Below, piece after piece: positions 18,349 to 27,369 of a DNA stretch of 64,000 nt. Position 1 is the stretch's first letter. The number at the start of each line of letters is the position of its first letter. Below the pieces are notes generated by a model. The model ran no database searches. It was not told where the DNA came from and saw nothing but the letters and a program-made list of their open reading frames with translations. The position numbers and the translations under genes were made by a program. This DNA is from Microbacterium sp. H1-D42 (lineage in GTDB: Bacteria > Actinomycetota > Actinomycetes > Actinomycetales > Microbacteriaceae), in assembly GCF_022637555.1 (NCBI RefSeq), contig NZ_CP093342.1, positions 1,426,001 to 1,490,000 of the forward strand, read 5' to 3'.

Positions 18349-19803
18349 ATGACTAGCGCAACGACCGCCCCGGCCACCAAGCAGGTCGCGATCAACGACA
18401 TCGGATCTGCCGAGGACTTCCTGGCCGCGGTCGAACTGACCATCAAGTCTTTCAACGACGGCGACATCATCGAGGGGACGATCGTCAAGATCGACCGCGA
18501 TGAGGTTCTGCTCGACGTCGGTTTCAAGACCGAGGGTGTCATCCCCTCCCGTGAACTCTCCATCAAGCACGATGTCGACCCCAACGAGGTCGTCGCCGTC
18601 GGCGACCAGGTCGAGGCCCTCGTTCTCCAGAAGGAGGACAAGGAAGGCCGGCTGATCCTCTCCAAGAAGCGTGCGCAGTACGAGCGCGCCTGGGGAGACG
18701 TCGAGAAGATCAAGGAGAACGACGGCGTCGTCACCGGCACCGTCATCGAGGTCGTCAAGGGTGGCCTCATCGTCGACATCGGCCTGCGTGGCTTCCTGCC
18801 CGCATCGCTCATCGAGCTGCGCCGCGTCCGCGACCTCACCCCGTACCTCGGTCAGGAGATCGAGGCCAAGATCCTCGAGCTCGACAAGAACCGCAACAAC
18901 GTGGTGCTCAGCCGCCGCGCGCTGCTCGAGCAGACGCAGTCGGAGTCGCGCACCACGTTCCTGAACAACCTTCACAAGGGTCAGGTCCGCAAGGGTGTCG
19001 TGTCGTCGATCGTCAACTTCGGTGCGTTCGTCGACCTGGGTGGCGTGGACGGCCTCGTGCACGTCTCCGAGCTGTCCTGGAAGCACATCGAGCACGCCTC
19101 TGAGGTCGTCGAGGTCGGCCAGGAGGTCACCGTCGAGATCCTTGAGGTGGACCTGGACCGCGAGCGCGTCTCCCTGTCGCTGAAGGCGACGCAGGAGGAC
19201 CCGTGGCAGGTCTTTGCCCGCACCCACGCGATCGGCCAGATCGCACCGGGCAAGGTCACCAAGCTCGTTCCGTTCGGTGCGTTCGTCCGTGTTGCGGATG
19301 GCATCGAGGGCCTCGTGCACATCTCCGAGCTCTCCAGCAAGCACGTCGAGCTGGCTGAGCAGGTCGTTTCGGTCGGCGAAGAGGTCTTCGTCAAGGTCAT
19401 CGACATCGACCTGGAGCGTCGTCGCATCTCGCTGTCGCTCAAGCAGGCCAACGAGTCGGTCGACCCGCACGGCACCGAGTTCGACCCGGCCCTGTACGGC
19501 ATGCTCGCCGAGTACGACGAGAACGGCGAGTACAAGTACCCGGAGGGCTTCGACGCCGAGACCGGTGCGTGGAAGGACGGCTTCGACACTCAGCGCGAGG
19601 CTTGGGAGCAGGAGTACGCTGCCGCCCAGGTTCGCTGGGAGGCTCACAAGGCTGCTGTCCTCAAGGCCGCCGAGGAAGAGGCTGCTGCCGGCGACGACTT
19701 CGCCGCTGCGCAGACCTTCACCAGCGACTCCGGCGCCGGCACGCTTGCTGACGACGAGGCTCTCGCGGCTCTGCGCGAGAAGCTCTCGGGCGGCAACAGC
19801 TGA
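18349..19803 (+). CDS. rpsA: 30S ribosomal protein S1
   Basis: 484-residue S1 with four S1 RNA-binding repeats (about 38-110, 125-190, 210-280 and 295-365), each with the VxxGAFVDLG / LVHVSELS pattern in repeats 3 and 4, and an acidic Ala/Glu-rich C-terminus. Four repeats is the usual actinobacterial number (six in E. coli). ATG 18349 follows ACAAGGAC; the upstream leader is about 130 bases long from GATAAT at 18212, long enough for translational control. Confidence 0.96.
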   Translation: MTSATTAPATKQVAINDIGSAEDFLAAVELTIKSFNDGDIIEGTIVKIDRDEVLLDVGFKTEGVIPSRELSIKHDVDPNEVVAVGDQVEALVLQKEDKEGRLILSKKRAQYERAWGDVEKIKENDGVVTGTVIEVVKGGLIVDIGLRGFLPASLIELRRVRDLTPYLGQEIEAKILELDKNRNNVVLSRRALLEQTQSESRTTFLNNLHKGQVRKGVVSSIVNFGAFVDLGGVDGLVHVSELSWKHIEHASEVVEVGQEVTVEILEVDLDRERVSLSLKATQEDPWQVFARTHAIGQIAPGKVTKLVPFGAFVRVADGIEGLVHISELSSKHVELAEQVVSVGEEVFVKVIDIDLERRRISLSLKQANESVDPHGTEFDPALYGMLAEYDENGEYKYPEGFDAETGAWKDGFDTQREAWEQEYAAAQVRWEAHKAAVLKAAEEEAAAGDDFAAAQTFTSDSGAGTLADDEALAALREKLSGGNS

Positions 19804-19821
19804 TCCAGCGCTCACCGCTGA

Positions 19822-19863
19822 GAACGGGCCGTCACTCACCTTCGGGTGGGTGGCGGCCCGTTC
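19822..19863 (+). terminator. Hairpin terminator after rpsA
   Basis: 19-bp stem with two G-U pairs (19822-19840 with 19845-19863) and a stable TTCG tetraloop. Weak T-tract; sits 18 bases after the rpsA stop and before coaE. Confidence 0.72.
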
Positions 19864-19888
19864 CGCATCCGGATGGAAGAATGAGCGG

Positions 19889-20491
19889 ATGCCACTCATC
19901 GCACTGACCGGCGGCATCGCGTCGGGCAAATCGACCATCGCCCGCCGGCTCGCGGAGCTCGGTGCCGTCATCGTCGACGCCGATCAGATCGTGCGCGATG
20001 TGCAGGGGCCGGGATCGCCCGTGTTGGATGCCATCGCCGACGCATTCGGCGCGCAGATGCTGCTCGAGGACGGCGCGCTCGATCGCGCGGCACTCGGTAC
20101 CAGGGTGTTCGGCGATGACGCCGCGCTGAAGCAGCTGAACGGCATCGTGCATCCCGCCGTCCGTGCGGAGTCGGCCAGGCAGTTCGCTGCCGCTTTCGCC
20201 GCCGATCCGAATGCCGTCGTCGTGTACGACGTGCCGCTGCTGGTCGAGGCGCGTGCGGATGACCCCTGGGACCTCATCGTCGTGGCGGACGCCCCGGCCG
20301 AGGTGCGCCAGCAGCGGCTCGTCGAGCTGCGGGGGATGGATGCCGAGGCCGCCCGCGCCCGCATCGCATCGCAGGTGTCGGATGCTGCGCGCCGCGAGAT
20401 CGCCGATGTGGTCATCGACACGGCGGGCACGCTCGACGCGACGGTCGCGCAGACCGACGCGCTGTGGCGAACGCTGACGGCCACCGCATGA
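19889..20491 (+). CDS. coaE: Dephospho-CoA kinase
   Basis: 200-residue P-loop kinase that phosphorylates dephospho-CoA, the last step of CoA synthesis. Walker A is GGIASGKS (residues 8-15); DADQIVRDV, HPAVR, YDVPLLVEA and VVADAP follow in family order. ATG 19889 is at the usual position for the family. It overlaps the next gene by 4 bases (ATGA), so the acetyltransferase is probably co-translated. Confidence 0.94.
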   Translation: MPLIALTGGIASGKSTIARRLAELGAVIVDADQIVRDVQGPGSPVLDAIADAFGAQMLLEDGALDRAALGTRVFGDDAALKQLNGIVHPAVRAESARQFAAAFAADPNAVVVYDVPLLVEARADDPWDLIVVADAPAEVRQQRLVELRGMDAEAARARIASQVSDAARREIADVVIDTAGTLDATVAQTDALWRTLTATA

Positions 20492-21279
20492 TCGCCGAGT
20501 ATCTCGCCGCCTATGACCGCCAGCTGCGAGGGGACGTGGAACTCGCCGGTGCGCACGACACAGCGTCGCTCGGGCCGCTCCGCGTCGCGGTCTTTCCCGG
20601 TGGCCAGGGCTTCATCGGCTATCAGCATCTCGGCGGAGCCGATGCCGATGGCGTCCGAGGCCTCGTCGACGCCGCACTCGCGCATTTCGCCTCTCTTCCC
20701 GGCATCCGATCGATCGAATGGAAGACCAGGGCCCACGACCACGCACCGGGACTGCATGACGCGCTGATCGCATGCGGATTCGTTCCGGAGGATGCCGAAT
20801 CGATCATGATCGGGGAGGCGTCGCTGCTCGTGCAGGAGGTCGCCCTGCCGGACGGTGTGACGCTGCGCCGAGCACGCTCAGACGACGAGGTGATCGCCAT
20901 GGAGCGGATGCACGGCATCGTCTTCGGTCATCGCGAGTGGCACGCCCGCGCGGACGAGATGATTCGGCGGCTCGCCGAGGACGAATCCATGGAGCTGTGG
21001 ACGGCGGTCGTCGACGACGAGGTAGTCAGCGCCGGACGCCTCGAGCCCGTCGTCGGAACGGAATTCGCCGGGCTGTGGGGTGGTGCCACCCTGCCGCAGT
21101 GGCGGGGACGTGGCATCTACCGGGCGCTCACCGCGCAGCGCGCAATGGCGGCACTCGCCGGCGGCAAGACCTACCTGCAGTCCGACTCCACCGAGTTCTC
21201 CCGCCCGATCCTGGCCCGGGCCGGACTGGTGAAGGTCTCCACGACGACTCCCTACGTCTGGACCTCGCCGGTCTGCTGA
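20488..21279 (+). CDS. GNAT family acetyltransferase
   Basis: 263-residue protein whose C-terminal part (about 120-260) is a GNAT fold. The acetyl-CoA binding motif is QWRGRGIYRALTAQR, after the beta-4 stretch FAGLWGGATLP. The N-terminal half (1-115) may be a degenerate second GNAT domain. Substrate unknown. Translationally coupled to coaE (ATGA). Its last 28 bases overlap the 3' end of the opposite-strand DUF4126 gene. Confidence 0.85.
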   Translation: MIAEYLAAYDRQLRGDVELAGAHDTASLGPLRVAVFPGGQGFIGYQHLGGADADGVRGLVDAALAHFASLPGIRSIEWKTRAHDHAPGLHDALIACGFVPEDAESIMIGEASLLVQEVALPDGVTLRRARSDDEVIAMERMHGIVFGHREWHARADEMIRRLAEDESMELWTAVVDDEVVSAGRLEPVVGTEFAGLWGGATLPQWRGRGIYRALTAQRAMAALAGGKTYLQSDSTEFSRPILARAGLVKVSTTTPYVWTSPVC

Positions 21280-21866
21280 GAGCGCTCGCTGCGCCGCCGT
21301 GCGCGCCGGCGGGTCATGACTACCGCCGCGATGACCAGGCCGACGAGCAGCAGCAGGGCGACGACGGGGAGGATGATCGCCGCGGCGGCCAGCGCGAAGG
21401 ACGCGCCGTCCTCTGCTGTGCTGAGCACGGGAGCCGCAAGGCCGCCGCTGACGGTGTTCGCTGCCACGCGACCCGCGGCCTTCACCACGTGCACGACCAG
21501 GGCGATGATGATGCCGACGACGATCGGGATCCAGGTGTGGTCGGAGAAGAATGCGGACGGATCGTCGACCGCGACCGTCTGCGCACTGGTGCCGGCGCCG
21601 AAGGCGATGCCGCCAGCCGCCGGACGGATGACCGTCTGCACCACGTCGTTGATCGAGTCCAGCGCGGGGATCTTGTCCGCGACGATCTCCAGCACGAGCA
21701 GAGCGCCGATGATCCACAGGGCGATGTCGCTCGAGAGCCATGACCAGCCGGCCGGCAGCACGACGGCGGGGAGCAGTCGATCGGAGAGACCGAGCAGGAA
21801 CAGCGGCATCCAGGCGTTGAGGCCCGCCGATGCTGCGAGGCTGCTGCCGATGATGAACTCGATCAC
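21252..21866 (-). CDS. DUF4126 family membrane protein
   Basis: 204-residue integral membrane protein with about five hydrophobic segments (residues about 5-28, 37-62, 112-128, 150-186). It belongs to DUF4126, with ASAGLNAWMPLFLLGL near the N-terminus; function unknown. A basic stretch (TRRRARRRSER) follows the last helix. GTG start at 21866 is 6 nt from TAGAGT on the minus strand (21873-21878), a leaderless arrangement. Convergent overlap with the GNAT gene. Confidence 0.84.
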   Translation of the reverse strand: MIEFIIGSSLAASAGLNAWMPLFLLGLSDRLLPAVVLPAGWSWLSSDIALWIIGALLVLEIVADKIPALDSINDVVQTVIRPAAGGIAFGAGTSAQTVAVDDPSAFFSDHTWIPIVVGIIIALVVHVVKAAGRVAANTVSGGLAAPVLSTAEDGASFALAAAAIILPVVALLLLVGLVIAAVVMTRRRARRRSERSQQTGEVQT

Positions 21867-21914
21867 GCGTTCACTCTAGGGCGCAACGTCGGTGACCCCT
21901 CGTAGGCTGGAGGG

Positions 21915-23993
21915 ATGCAACCCACGCGCAGCGTCCGTCCCTTCGAGGTGGTCAGCGAGTACATGCCGGCCGGTGACCAGCCGCAGGCGATCGCCGAGCT
22001 CGCCGCACGCATCAACGCGGGCGAGACCGACGTCGTCCTGCTCGGTGCGACAGGAACCGGCAAATCCGCGACCACCGCCTGGCTCATCGAGCAGGTGCAG
22101 CGACCGACCCTCGTGATGGCGCACAACAAGACGCTCGCAGCGCAGCTCGCGAATGAGTTCCGCGAGCTCATGCCGAACAATGCGATCGAGTACTTCGTCT
22201 CGTACTACGACTATTACCAGCCCGAGGCGTACGTTCCGCAGACCGATACCTTCATCGAGAAGGACTCCTCGATCAACGCCGAGGTGGAGCGCCTTCGACA
22301 CTCCACGACCAACTCGCTGCTGAGCCGCCGCGACGTGGTCGTGGTCTCGACAGTGTCGTGCATCTACGGTCTCGGCGCCCCCGAAGAGTACCTGCGTGCG
22401 ATGGTGGCGCTGCAGGTGGGGGAGCGCTACGACCGCGATGCCCTGATCCGACAGTTCATCTCGATGCAGTACAACCGCAACGACGTCGACTTCTCGCGCG
22501 GCAACTTCCGCGTGCGGGGCGACACGATCGAGATCATCCCGGTGTACGAAGAGAGCGCGATCCGCATCGAGCTCTTCGGCGACGAGATCGAGGCGCTGTA
22601 CTCGCTGCACCCGCTCACTGGCGAGGTGATCGCCAAGCTCGACGCCGTGCCGATCTTCCCCGCGTCACACTATGTCGCCGGCACGGATGTCATCCAGCGC
22701 GCCATCGGCACGATCGAGGCAGAGCTCGAGGGTCGTCTTGCCGAGCTGGAGCGCCAGGGAAAGCTGCTCGAGGCGCAGCGGCTGCGCATGCGCACCACAT
22801 TCGATCTCGAGATGCTCCAGCAGCTGGGGTTCTGCAGCGGCATCGAGAACTACTCCCGTCATCTCGACGGACGTGAAGCCGGCGAGCCGCCGCACACGCT
22901 GCTGGACTTCTTCCCCGACGACTTCCTGCTGGTGATCGACGAGTCGCACGTGACCGTGCCGCAGATCGGGGCGATGTACGAGGGTGATGCCTCGCGCAAG
23001 CGCACACTGGTCGAGCACGGCTTCCGGCTGCCGAGCGCGATGGACAACCGGCCCCTCCGGTTCGACGAGTTCAAGAATCGCATCGGCCAGACCGTGTACC
23101 TCTCCGCGACGCCGGGCAAATACGAGATGGGGATCGCCGACGGCGTGGTCGAGCAGATCATCCGCCCCACCGGGCTCGTCGACCCCCACATCGTCGTCAA
23201 GCCGTCGAAGGGGCAGATCGACGATCTGCTCGAGGAGATCCGGATCCGGGTCGAGCGCGACGAGCGCGTTCTGGTCACCACCCTCACCAAGAAGATGGCC
23301 GAGGAGCTGACGGACTTCCTCGGCGAGCACGGCGTGCGGGTGCGGTATCTGCACTCCGACGTCGACACGCTGCGGCGCGTCGAGCTTCTCACCGAGCTGC
23401 GAGCCGGCGTGTACGACGTGCTGGTGGGCATCAACCTGCTGCGCGAGGGCCTTGACCTTCCTGAGGTTTCGCTTGTCGCCATCCTGGATGCCGACAAGGA
23501 GGGCTTCCTGCGCTCAGGCACGTCGCTCATCCAGACCATCGGGCGCGCGGCGCGCAACGTCTCGGGTGAAGTGCACATGTACGCCGACAACATGACCGAC
23601 TCGATGGCGAAGGCCATCGAGGAGACCGATCGTCGCCGCGAGAAGCAGGTCGCGTACAACACGGCCAACGGCATCGATCCGCAACCCCTGCGCAAGCGGA
23701 TCGCGGACATCACCGAGGTGCTGGCCCGCGAGGCAGCGGACACCGCCGACATGCGGGCGGGGCGCGGCAAGGCGGGCAAGAGCGGCAAGGGCAAGTCGCC
23801 GACACCGAACCTGCGGCGCACCGGGATCGCCGCTGAAGGGGCGCAGCAGCTCGAGGACACGATCACCGATCTGTCCGATCAGATGCTCGCCGCTGCCGCG
23901 GAGCTGAAGTTCGAGCTCGCCGCGCGCCTGCGCGACGAGGTGCAGGACCTCAAGAAGGAGCTGCGGGCCATGGAAAGGGCTGGGCACGCGTGA
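21915..23993 (+). CDS. uvrB: Excinuclease ABC subunit B
   Basis: 692-residue UvrB, the damage-verification helicase of nucleotide excision repair. Walker [14 protein letters not shown] is followed by the beta-hairpin region [26 protein letters not shown] (motif II), motif [11 protein letters not shown] and a C-terminal UVR domain (about 645-685, [22 protein letters not shown] type) that binds UvrC. ATG 21915 is 6 nt after TAGGCT (21903-21908); the gap GGAGGG could also act as a Shine-Dalgarno on a longer transcript. uvrA and uvrC lie 5 kb downstream. Confidence 0.97.
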   Translation: MQPTRSVRPFEVVSEYMPAGDQPQAIAELAARINAGETDVVLLGATGTGKSATTAWLIEQVQRPTLVMAHNKTLAAQLANEFRELMPNNAIEYFVSYYDYYQPEAYVPQTDTFIEKDSSINAEVERLRHSTTNSLLSRRDVVVVSTVSCIYGLGAPEEYLRAMVALQVGERYDRDALIRQFISMQYNRNDVDFSRGNFRVRGDTIEIIPVYEESAIRIELFGDEIEALYSLHPLTGEVIAKLDAVPIFPASHYVAGTDVIQRAIGTIEAELEGRLAELERQGKLLEAQRLRMRTTFDLEMLQQLGFCSGIENYSRHLDGREAGEPPHTLLDFFPDDFLLVIDESHVTVPQIGAMYEGDASRKRTLVEHGFRLPSAMDNRPLRFDEFKNRIGQTVYLSATPGKYEMGIADGVVEQIIRPTGLVDPHIVVKPSKGQIDDLLEEIRIRVERDERVLVTTLTKKMAEELTDFLGEHGVRVRYLHSDVDTLRRVELLTELRAGVYDVLVGINLLREGLDLPEVSLVAILDADKEGFLRSGTSLIQTIGRAARNVSGEVHMYADNMTDSMAKAIEETDRRREKQVAYNTANGIDPQPLRKRIADITEVLAREAADTADMRAGRGKAGKSGKGKSPTPNLRRTGIAAEGAQQLEDTITDLSDQMLAAAAELKFELAARLRDEVQDLKKELRAMERAGHA

Positions 23994-24033
23994 CGAGATC
24001 GACTTCGCGGCGCGAGGCGGGAGATGACGGCTG

Positions 24034-24387
24034 ATGGATGACGCGGGGATCGAACTCGCGGATCGGGTGCGCGCCCTGCTGATCGGGGAGCCGACGCTCG
24101 AGGAGAAGCGCATGTTCGGCACCCGCGCGTTCCTCGTCAACGGACGCATCCTCGTCGGCGCGCGCGGCGGCGGAACGCTGCTGGTGCGGCTCACCGACGA
24201 GCACGGTGCGGCGCTGCTGATCGAACCGGGGGTGCAGGTGGCGCTGATGGGTGCGCGCACGATGGGCACGCGCTGGCTGGATGTGGATGCCGGGGTGATC
24301 GAGGATGATGACGCGCTGATCGGCTGGATCGATGCGGCCCGCGAGGACAACGCCGCGGAGGGCGCGTCTCACGGAAGCGACGCCTGA
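24034..24387 (+). CDS. TfoX/Sxy family N-terminal domain protein
   Basis: 117-residue protein with only the TfoX N-terminal domain (EKRMFGTRAFLVNGRILVGARG, then the TMGTRWLDVD region). In gamma-proteobacteria TfoX regulates competence, but the short actinobacterial homologues lack the C-terminal domain and their role is unknown. ATG 24034 with GGGAG about ten bases upstream. It starts 40 bases after uvrB and its stop abuts the stop of the opposite zinc-ribbon gene (TGATCA). Confidence 0.8.
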   Translation: MDDAGIELADRVRALLIGEPTLEEKRMFGTRAFLVNGRILVGARGGGTLLVRLTDEHGAALLIEPGVQVALMGARTMGTRWLDVDAGVIEDDDALIGWIDAAREDNAAEGASHGSDA

Positions 24388-24630
24388 TCAGGGGCAGTAC
24401 ATCAGCGGCTTCGGACCGCTCCGGTCGATCGAGTGCAGGTTCATCGCCTTGCCGCACAGCGGGCAGGCCCGTTCCGCGCGCTCTTCAGCGCTGGGTGGCA
24501 GCGTGGACTCGTACGGTCCCACCGAGGCAGGCCCCGCGAATTTGATCAGATTGGTGTTGAACCATGCGTAGAGGCCACCGGCCTCGCGGATGCGGGTGCG
24601 CAGGGGAATGTGGTTCGGATCCTTCGCCAT
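24388..24630 (-). CDS. Small zinc-ribbon-like protein
   Basis: 80-residue protein with a C-terminal CPLCGKAMNLHSIDRSGP...YCP motif: the CxxC pair plus His and Cys could bind one zinc. The N-terminal half (LRTRIREAGGLYAWFNTNLIKFAGPA) is amphipathic. Function unknown. ATG 24630 is favoured over the ATG six bases upstream because it is 7 nt from TACACT on the minus strand (24638-24643), and no Shine-Dalgarno exists. It is divergent from the MarR-type gene, sharing a 44-bp promoter region. Confidence 0.72.
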   Translation of the reverse strand: MAKDPNHIPLRTRIREAGGLYAWFNTNLIKFAGPASVGPYESTLPPSAEERAERACPLCGKAMNLHSIDRSGPKPLMYCP

Positions 24631-24637
24631 GATCATT

Positions 24638-24668
24638 AGTGTACTAACTATTTGTACATGAATATAAT
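24638..24668. promoter_or_regulatory. Compact bidirectional promoter and candidate MarR operator
   Basis: AT-rich 44-bp gap between divergent genes. TATAAT at 24663-24668 faces the MarR-type gene and TACACT (minus, 24638-24643) faces the zinc-ribbon gene. Between them is the inverted repeat TGTAC-N9-GTACA (24640-24658), covering the -10 of one gene and the -35 to -10 region of the other. A regulator bound there would silence both. Confidence 0.5.
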
Positions 24669-24674
24669 CGAGAC

Positions 24675-25118
24675 ATGACCACCGACGACGAGCTGCTCCT
24701 CCTGCAGAATCAGCTGTGCTTCGCGATGGTGACCGCAGCGCGGAACGTGGTGGCGATCTACCGCCCGATCCTCGAGCCGCTTGGCCTCACACATCCGCAG
24801 TACCTCGTGATGCTCGCACTCTGGGAACGCGCACCCCGGTCGCTCAACGATCTCGCCAGAGAGCTGGCCCTCGAACCGGCGAGCGCCTCACCGCTGGTCA
24901 AGCGACTCGAGAAGGATGGGCTGGTCGAGCGCACGCGCAGCACCGAGGATGAGCGCCGGCTCGACATCGGTCTCACCGCCGCGGGCATCGCGCTTCGTGA
25001 GCGGGCCCTGGACGTGCCCCGTGCGGTGATGGCGAAGGTCGGCGCCGACATCCCATCCGTGACAGCTCTGCGCGAGGCGTTGAAGCCGTTCGCGGGCCCC
25101 GCCCCCGTGGAACGCTGA
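24675..25118 (+). CDS. MarR-family regulator, OhrR-like with N-terminal Cys
   Basis: 147-residue winged-helix regulator. NQLCFAMVTAARNVVAIYRP followed by GLTHPQYLVMLALWE closely matches OhrR-type peroxide sensors, in which the N-terminal Cys (Cys15 here, QLCF) is the redox switch and Tyr residues stabilise it. The recognition-helix region is SASPLVKRLEKDGLVERTR and the wing is TEDERRLDIGLT. ATG 24675 is 6 nt after TATAAT, so it is leaderless. No ohr gene is adjacent; the divergent zinc-ribbon gene is the obvious partner. The redox role is inferred from Cys15 and similarity only. Confidence 0.85.
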   Translation: MTTDDELLLLQNQLCFAMVTAARNVVAIYRPILEPLGLTHPQYLVMLALWERAPRSLNDLARELALEPASASPLVKRLEKDGLVERTRSTEDERRLDIGLTAAGIALRERALDVPRAVMAKVGADIPSVTALREALKPFAGPAPVER

Positions 25119-25175
25119 CCCGCACCGCCACCCTCGGCGGTCTCGACGGCGTGGCGCCTCCCTTAGGCTGTCAGC

Positions 25176-25919
25176 ATGTCCGTCGATGTTGACCAGAACA
25201 CCTCTGCGCCAGCATCCCCCCTCCCGGCTCCGGCGAGGCGGTGGGCGGTTCCGCTCGGCGTGATACTCCTCTTCATCATCGCGATGCTCGCCGCTGCGGT
25301 GGCAGGGCACCCGACTTTCACTCCGACCGGTTCGGGTCCACGGCCGCTCCCGATCTCCAGTGAGCATCAGACCCTGCCGCCGATGGCCAGCGGTCAGCCG
25401 AAACCGCAGCAGGGCGACGACACGATCCTGTTGATCCTCAGCATCCTGCTGCTGCTGTTCGTGCTCGCAGTGGTGATCACCGCGATCGTCCTGATCATCC
25501 GGGCGATCCTGCTGTACTGGCACGAGCGTCCGCTGCGCCGCCGCGACGCCGAGAACGCGGACGTCGATGGGCAGGCCGGCGTCGTAGCCGAGCCCGCGCC
25601 GGACGAGCCCACCGTGCGGCGCGGGATCGAAGCCGCCCGCGCGGCGATCGCCGCGCATCCGGATCCCACTGATGCGATCATCGCAGCCTGGATCGGACTG
25701 GAGCAGACAGCGGCCGACTCCGGGGTAGGGCGAGGTGCGAGTGAGACCCCAGCGGAGTTCACCCTGCGGATCCTGCTGCGCCGCCCCGGCATCGACGGCT
25801 CCGCCCGCGCCCTGCTGCGCCTGTATGAGGGCGTGCGCTTCGGAGGGCACACCGCAGACGAGACGATGCGTGCGCACGCCGCACGCGCCCTCGCCGAGAT
25901 CGAGGAGGGCTGGCGGTGA
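25176..25919 (+). CDS. DUF4129 domain membrane protein
   Basis: 247-residue protein: N-terminal helix (about 23-43), proline-rich external stretch (about 45-75), second helix (about 85-113), then a cytoplasmic DUF4129 domain (about 150-245, DAIIAAWIGLEQTA and ETPAEFTLRILLRR). DUF4129 is typically found with MoxR, DUF58 and transglutaminase genes, as here except that no transglutaminase is seen. ATG 25176 is 6 nt after TAGGCT (25164-25169). First gene of a five-gene operon with 4-base overlaps. Confidence 0.85.
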   Translation: MSVDVDQNTSAPASPLPAPARRWAVPLGVILLFIIAMLAAAVAGHPTFTPTGSGPRPLPISSEHQTLPPMASGQPKPQQGDDTILLILSILLLLFVLAVVITAIVLIIRAILLYWHERPLRRRDAENADVDGQAGVVAEPAPDEPTVRRGIEAARAAIAAHPDPTDAIIAAWIGLEQTAADSGVGRGASETPAEFTLRILLRRPGIDGSARALLRLYEGVRFGGHTADETMRAHAARALAEIEEGWR

Positions 25920-26407
25920 GGCTGCTGGGAAGGATCGCGGTACCCCTCGGGCTCGGCGCGATCAGCATCCCCGTGCTGATCGCGCTCGGCGTGCAGGCCG
26001 AGTTCGCATGGGCGTGGGGCGCACTTCTCGCGGCCGTCGTCGTGATGTTCCAGCTGCGGATGCCGGATGACCCCCGCCTGGACGCGCCTGGCCGCAAGGA
26101 CGAGCGGTCGTACGTCGGCTCCGACGTCTCCCGCCTGGCATGGGCGATCAACCTCAGCAGCGACTCCGTCAGCGAGGCCGTGACCCGTCGTGTGCGAGCG
26201 ACGCTGCGCAGACGTCTCGCGCGACGGGGGATCGACCTCGACGACGAGGCACAGGCGGCCGCTGTCGAACAGCAGCTCGGCACGGGTCTCTGGGCCCGGC
26301 TGAACGGCCGCCGCACCAGCATCCAGGACATCCGCGACGCGCTCGCCGCTGCCGAAAGACTTGCCCCGTCAGAGACTGACGCGTTCCAGAGGGAGACCAG
26401 ATCATGA
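25916..26407 (+). CDS. Membrane protein of the MoxR-DUF58 operon
   Basis: 163-residue protein with two closely spaced N-terminal hydrophobic segments (about 5-25 and 29-45) and a charged helical C-terminal domain (RRVRATLRRRLARRGIDLDDEAQ). No named domain recognised. GTG at 25916 overlaps the previous stop (GTGA); its own stop overlaps moxR (ATGA). Position and coupling suggest it belongs to the envelope-assembly module of this operon. Confidence 0.78.
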   Translation: MRLLGRIAVPLGLGAISIPVLIALGVQAEFAWAWGALLAAVVVMFQLRMPDDPRLDAPGRKDERSYVGSDVSRLAWAINLSSDSVSEAVTRRVRATLRRRLARRGIDLDDEAQAAAVEQQLGTGLWARLNGRRTSIQDIRDALAAAERLAPSETDAFQRETRS

Positions 26408-27369
26408 ACTTCGACGACATCGCCGAGACCGGGCGACGCATCCGCGGCGCGGTGGCCACCGTGGTGGTCGGCATGGACGACCCGCTCGAGATCGCGCTCG
26501 CGACGATCCTCGCCGGCGGGCATGTGCTCTTCGAGGATGTTCCAGGGCTCGGCAAGACTCTGGCGGCTCGCAGCCTGGCATCCGCCCTCGGCCTGTCGTT
26601 CCGCCGCCTGCAGTGCACGCCGGACATGCTCCCTGGCGACGTGACAGGGTCGTACGTCTACGCGCCGGACACCGGCGAGTTCGTGTTCCGCCCAGGGCCC
26701 ATCTTCACCGGGCTGCTGCTCGCCGACGAGATCAACCGCACCACGCCGAAGACGCAGTCGGCGATGCTCGAGGCGATGGCAGAGCGACAGGTCACCGTCG
26801 AGGGCAACAGCTTCCCCCTGGAGGCGCCGTTCCATGTGATCGCCACAGCCAATCCCATCGAGTACGAGGGTACCTATGCGCTGCCGGAGGCGCAGCTGGA
26901 CCGCTTCATGGTGCGACTGTCGGTGGGCTATCTCGACCAGCGTGGCGAGACAGAGGTGCTGCTCGGTCGGGTGCGCCGCCAGCAGGAGGCGACGCACGTC
27001 GATCCGGTGCTGGCCCCTGGCGAGCTGGCCCTGTTGCAGCAGGCGGTGGAGCAGATCCATGTCGACCCTGACGTCGCCGCCTATTGTGTGGCGCTGGCCG
27101 TAGCCACCCGCAGTGCGCAGCACGTGGCCGTCGGCGCGTCGCCTCGCGGTTCGCAGGCGCTGCTGCTGGTCGGTCGCGCCCTCGCCGCGCTCGACGGGCG
27201 CGACTACCTGCGCCCCGATGACGTCAAGCGCATCGCCGTCTCGGTGCTCGCGCACCGGCTCACGCTCACCCCGCAGGCCTGGGCACAGGGCATCGACCCG
27301 GCAGACGTGGTCCGCGCGCTCGTGAACACGGTGGCTGTGCCGCCGAGCATCGCCGCCGCGAGGGCGTGA
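26404..27369 (+). CDS. MoxR-family AAA+ ATPase
   Basis: 321-residue MoxR ATPase. Walker A GLGKTLAARSLA (about 50-61; the G-x4-GKT is FEDVPGLGKT), Walker B LLLADEIN, sensor 1 ATANPIEYEGTYALPEAQLDRF and an arginine finger region are all present, followed by a C-terminal lid. MoxR proteins act as chaperones with DUF58/von Willebrand-like partners; the DUF58 gene follows immediately. Coupled to the preceding gene by ATGA. Confidence 0.93.
   Translation: MNFDDIAETGRRIRGAVATVVVGMDDPLEIALATILAGGHVLFEDVPGLGKTLAARSLASALGLSFRRLQCTPDMLPGDVTGSYVYAPDTGEFVFRPGPIFTGLLLADEINRTTPKTQSAMLEAMAERQVTVEGNSFPLEAPFHVIATANPIEYEGTYALPEAQLDRFMVRLSVGYLDQRGETEVLLGRVRRQQEATHVDPVLAPGELALLQQAVEQIHVDPDVAAYCVALAVATRSAQHVAVGASPRGSQALLLVGRALAALDGRDYLRPDDVKRIAVSVLAHRLTLTPQAWAQGIDPADVVRALVNTVAVPPSIAAARA

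Noticed and set aside
21867..21914. LexA-type SOS box (GAAC-N4-GTTC) upstream of uvrB, and likewise upstream of uvrA
   Set aside because: No such palindrome is visible in either spacer; only TAG-type -10 boxes are seen.
24034..24387. TfoX-like gene as evidence of natural competence
   Set aside because: Only the short N-terminal domain is present and no com genes are nearby.
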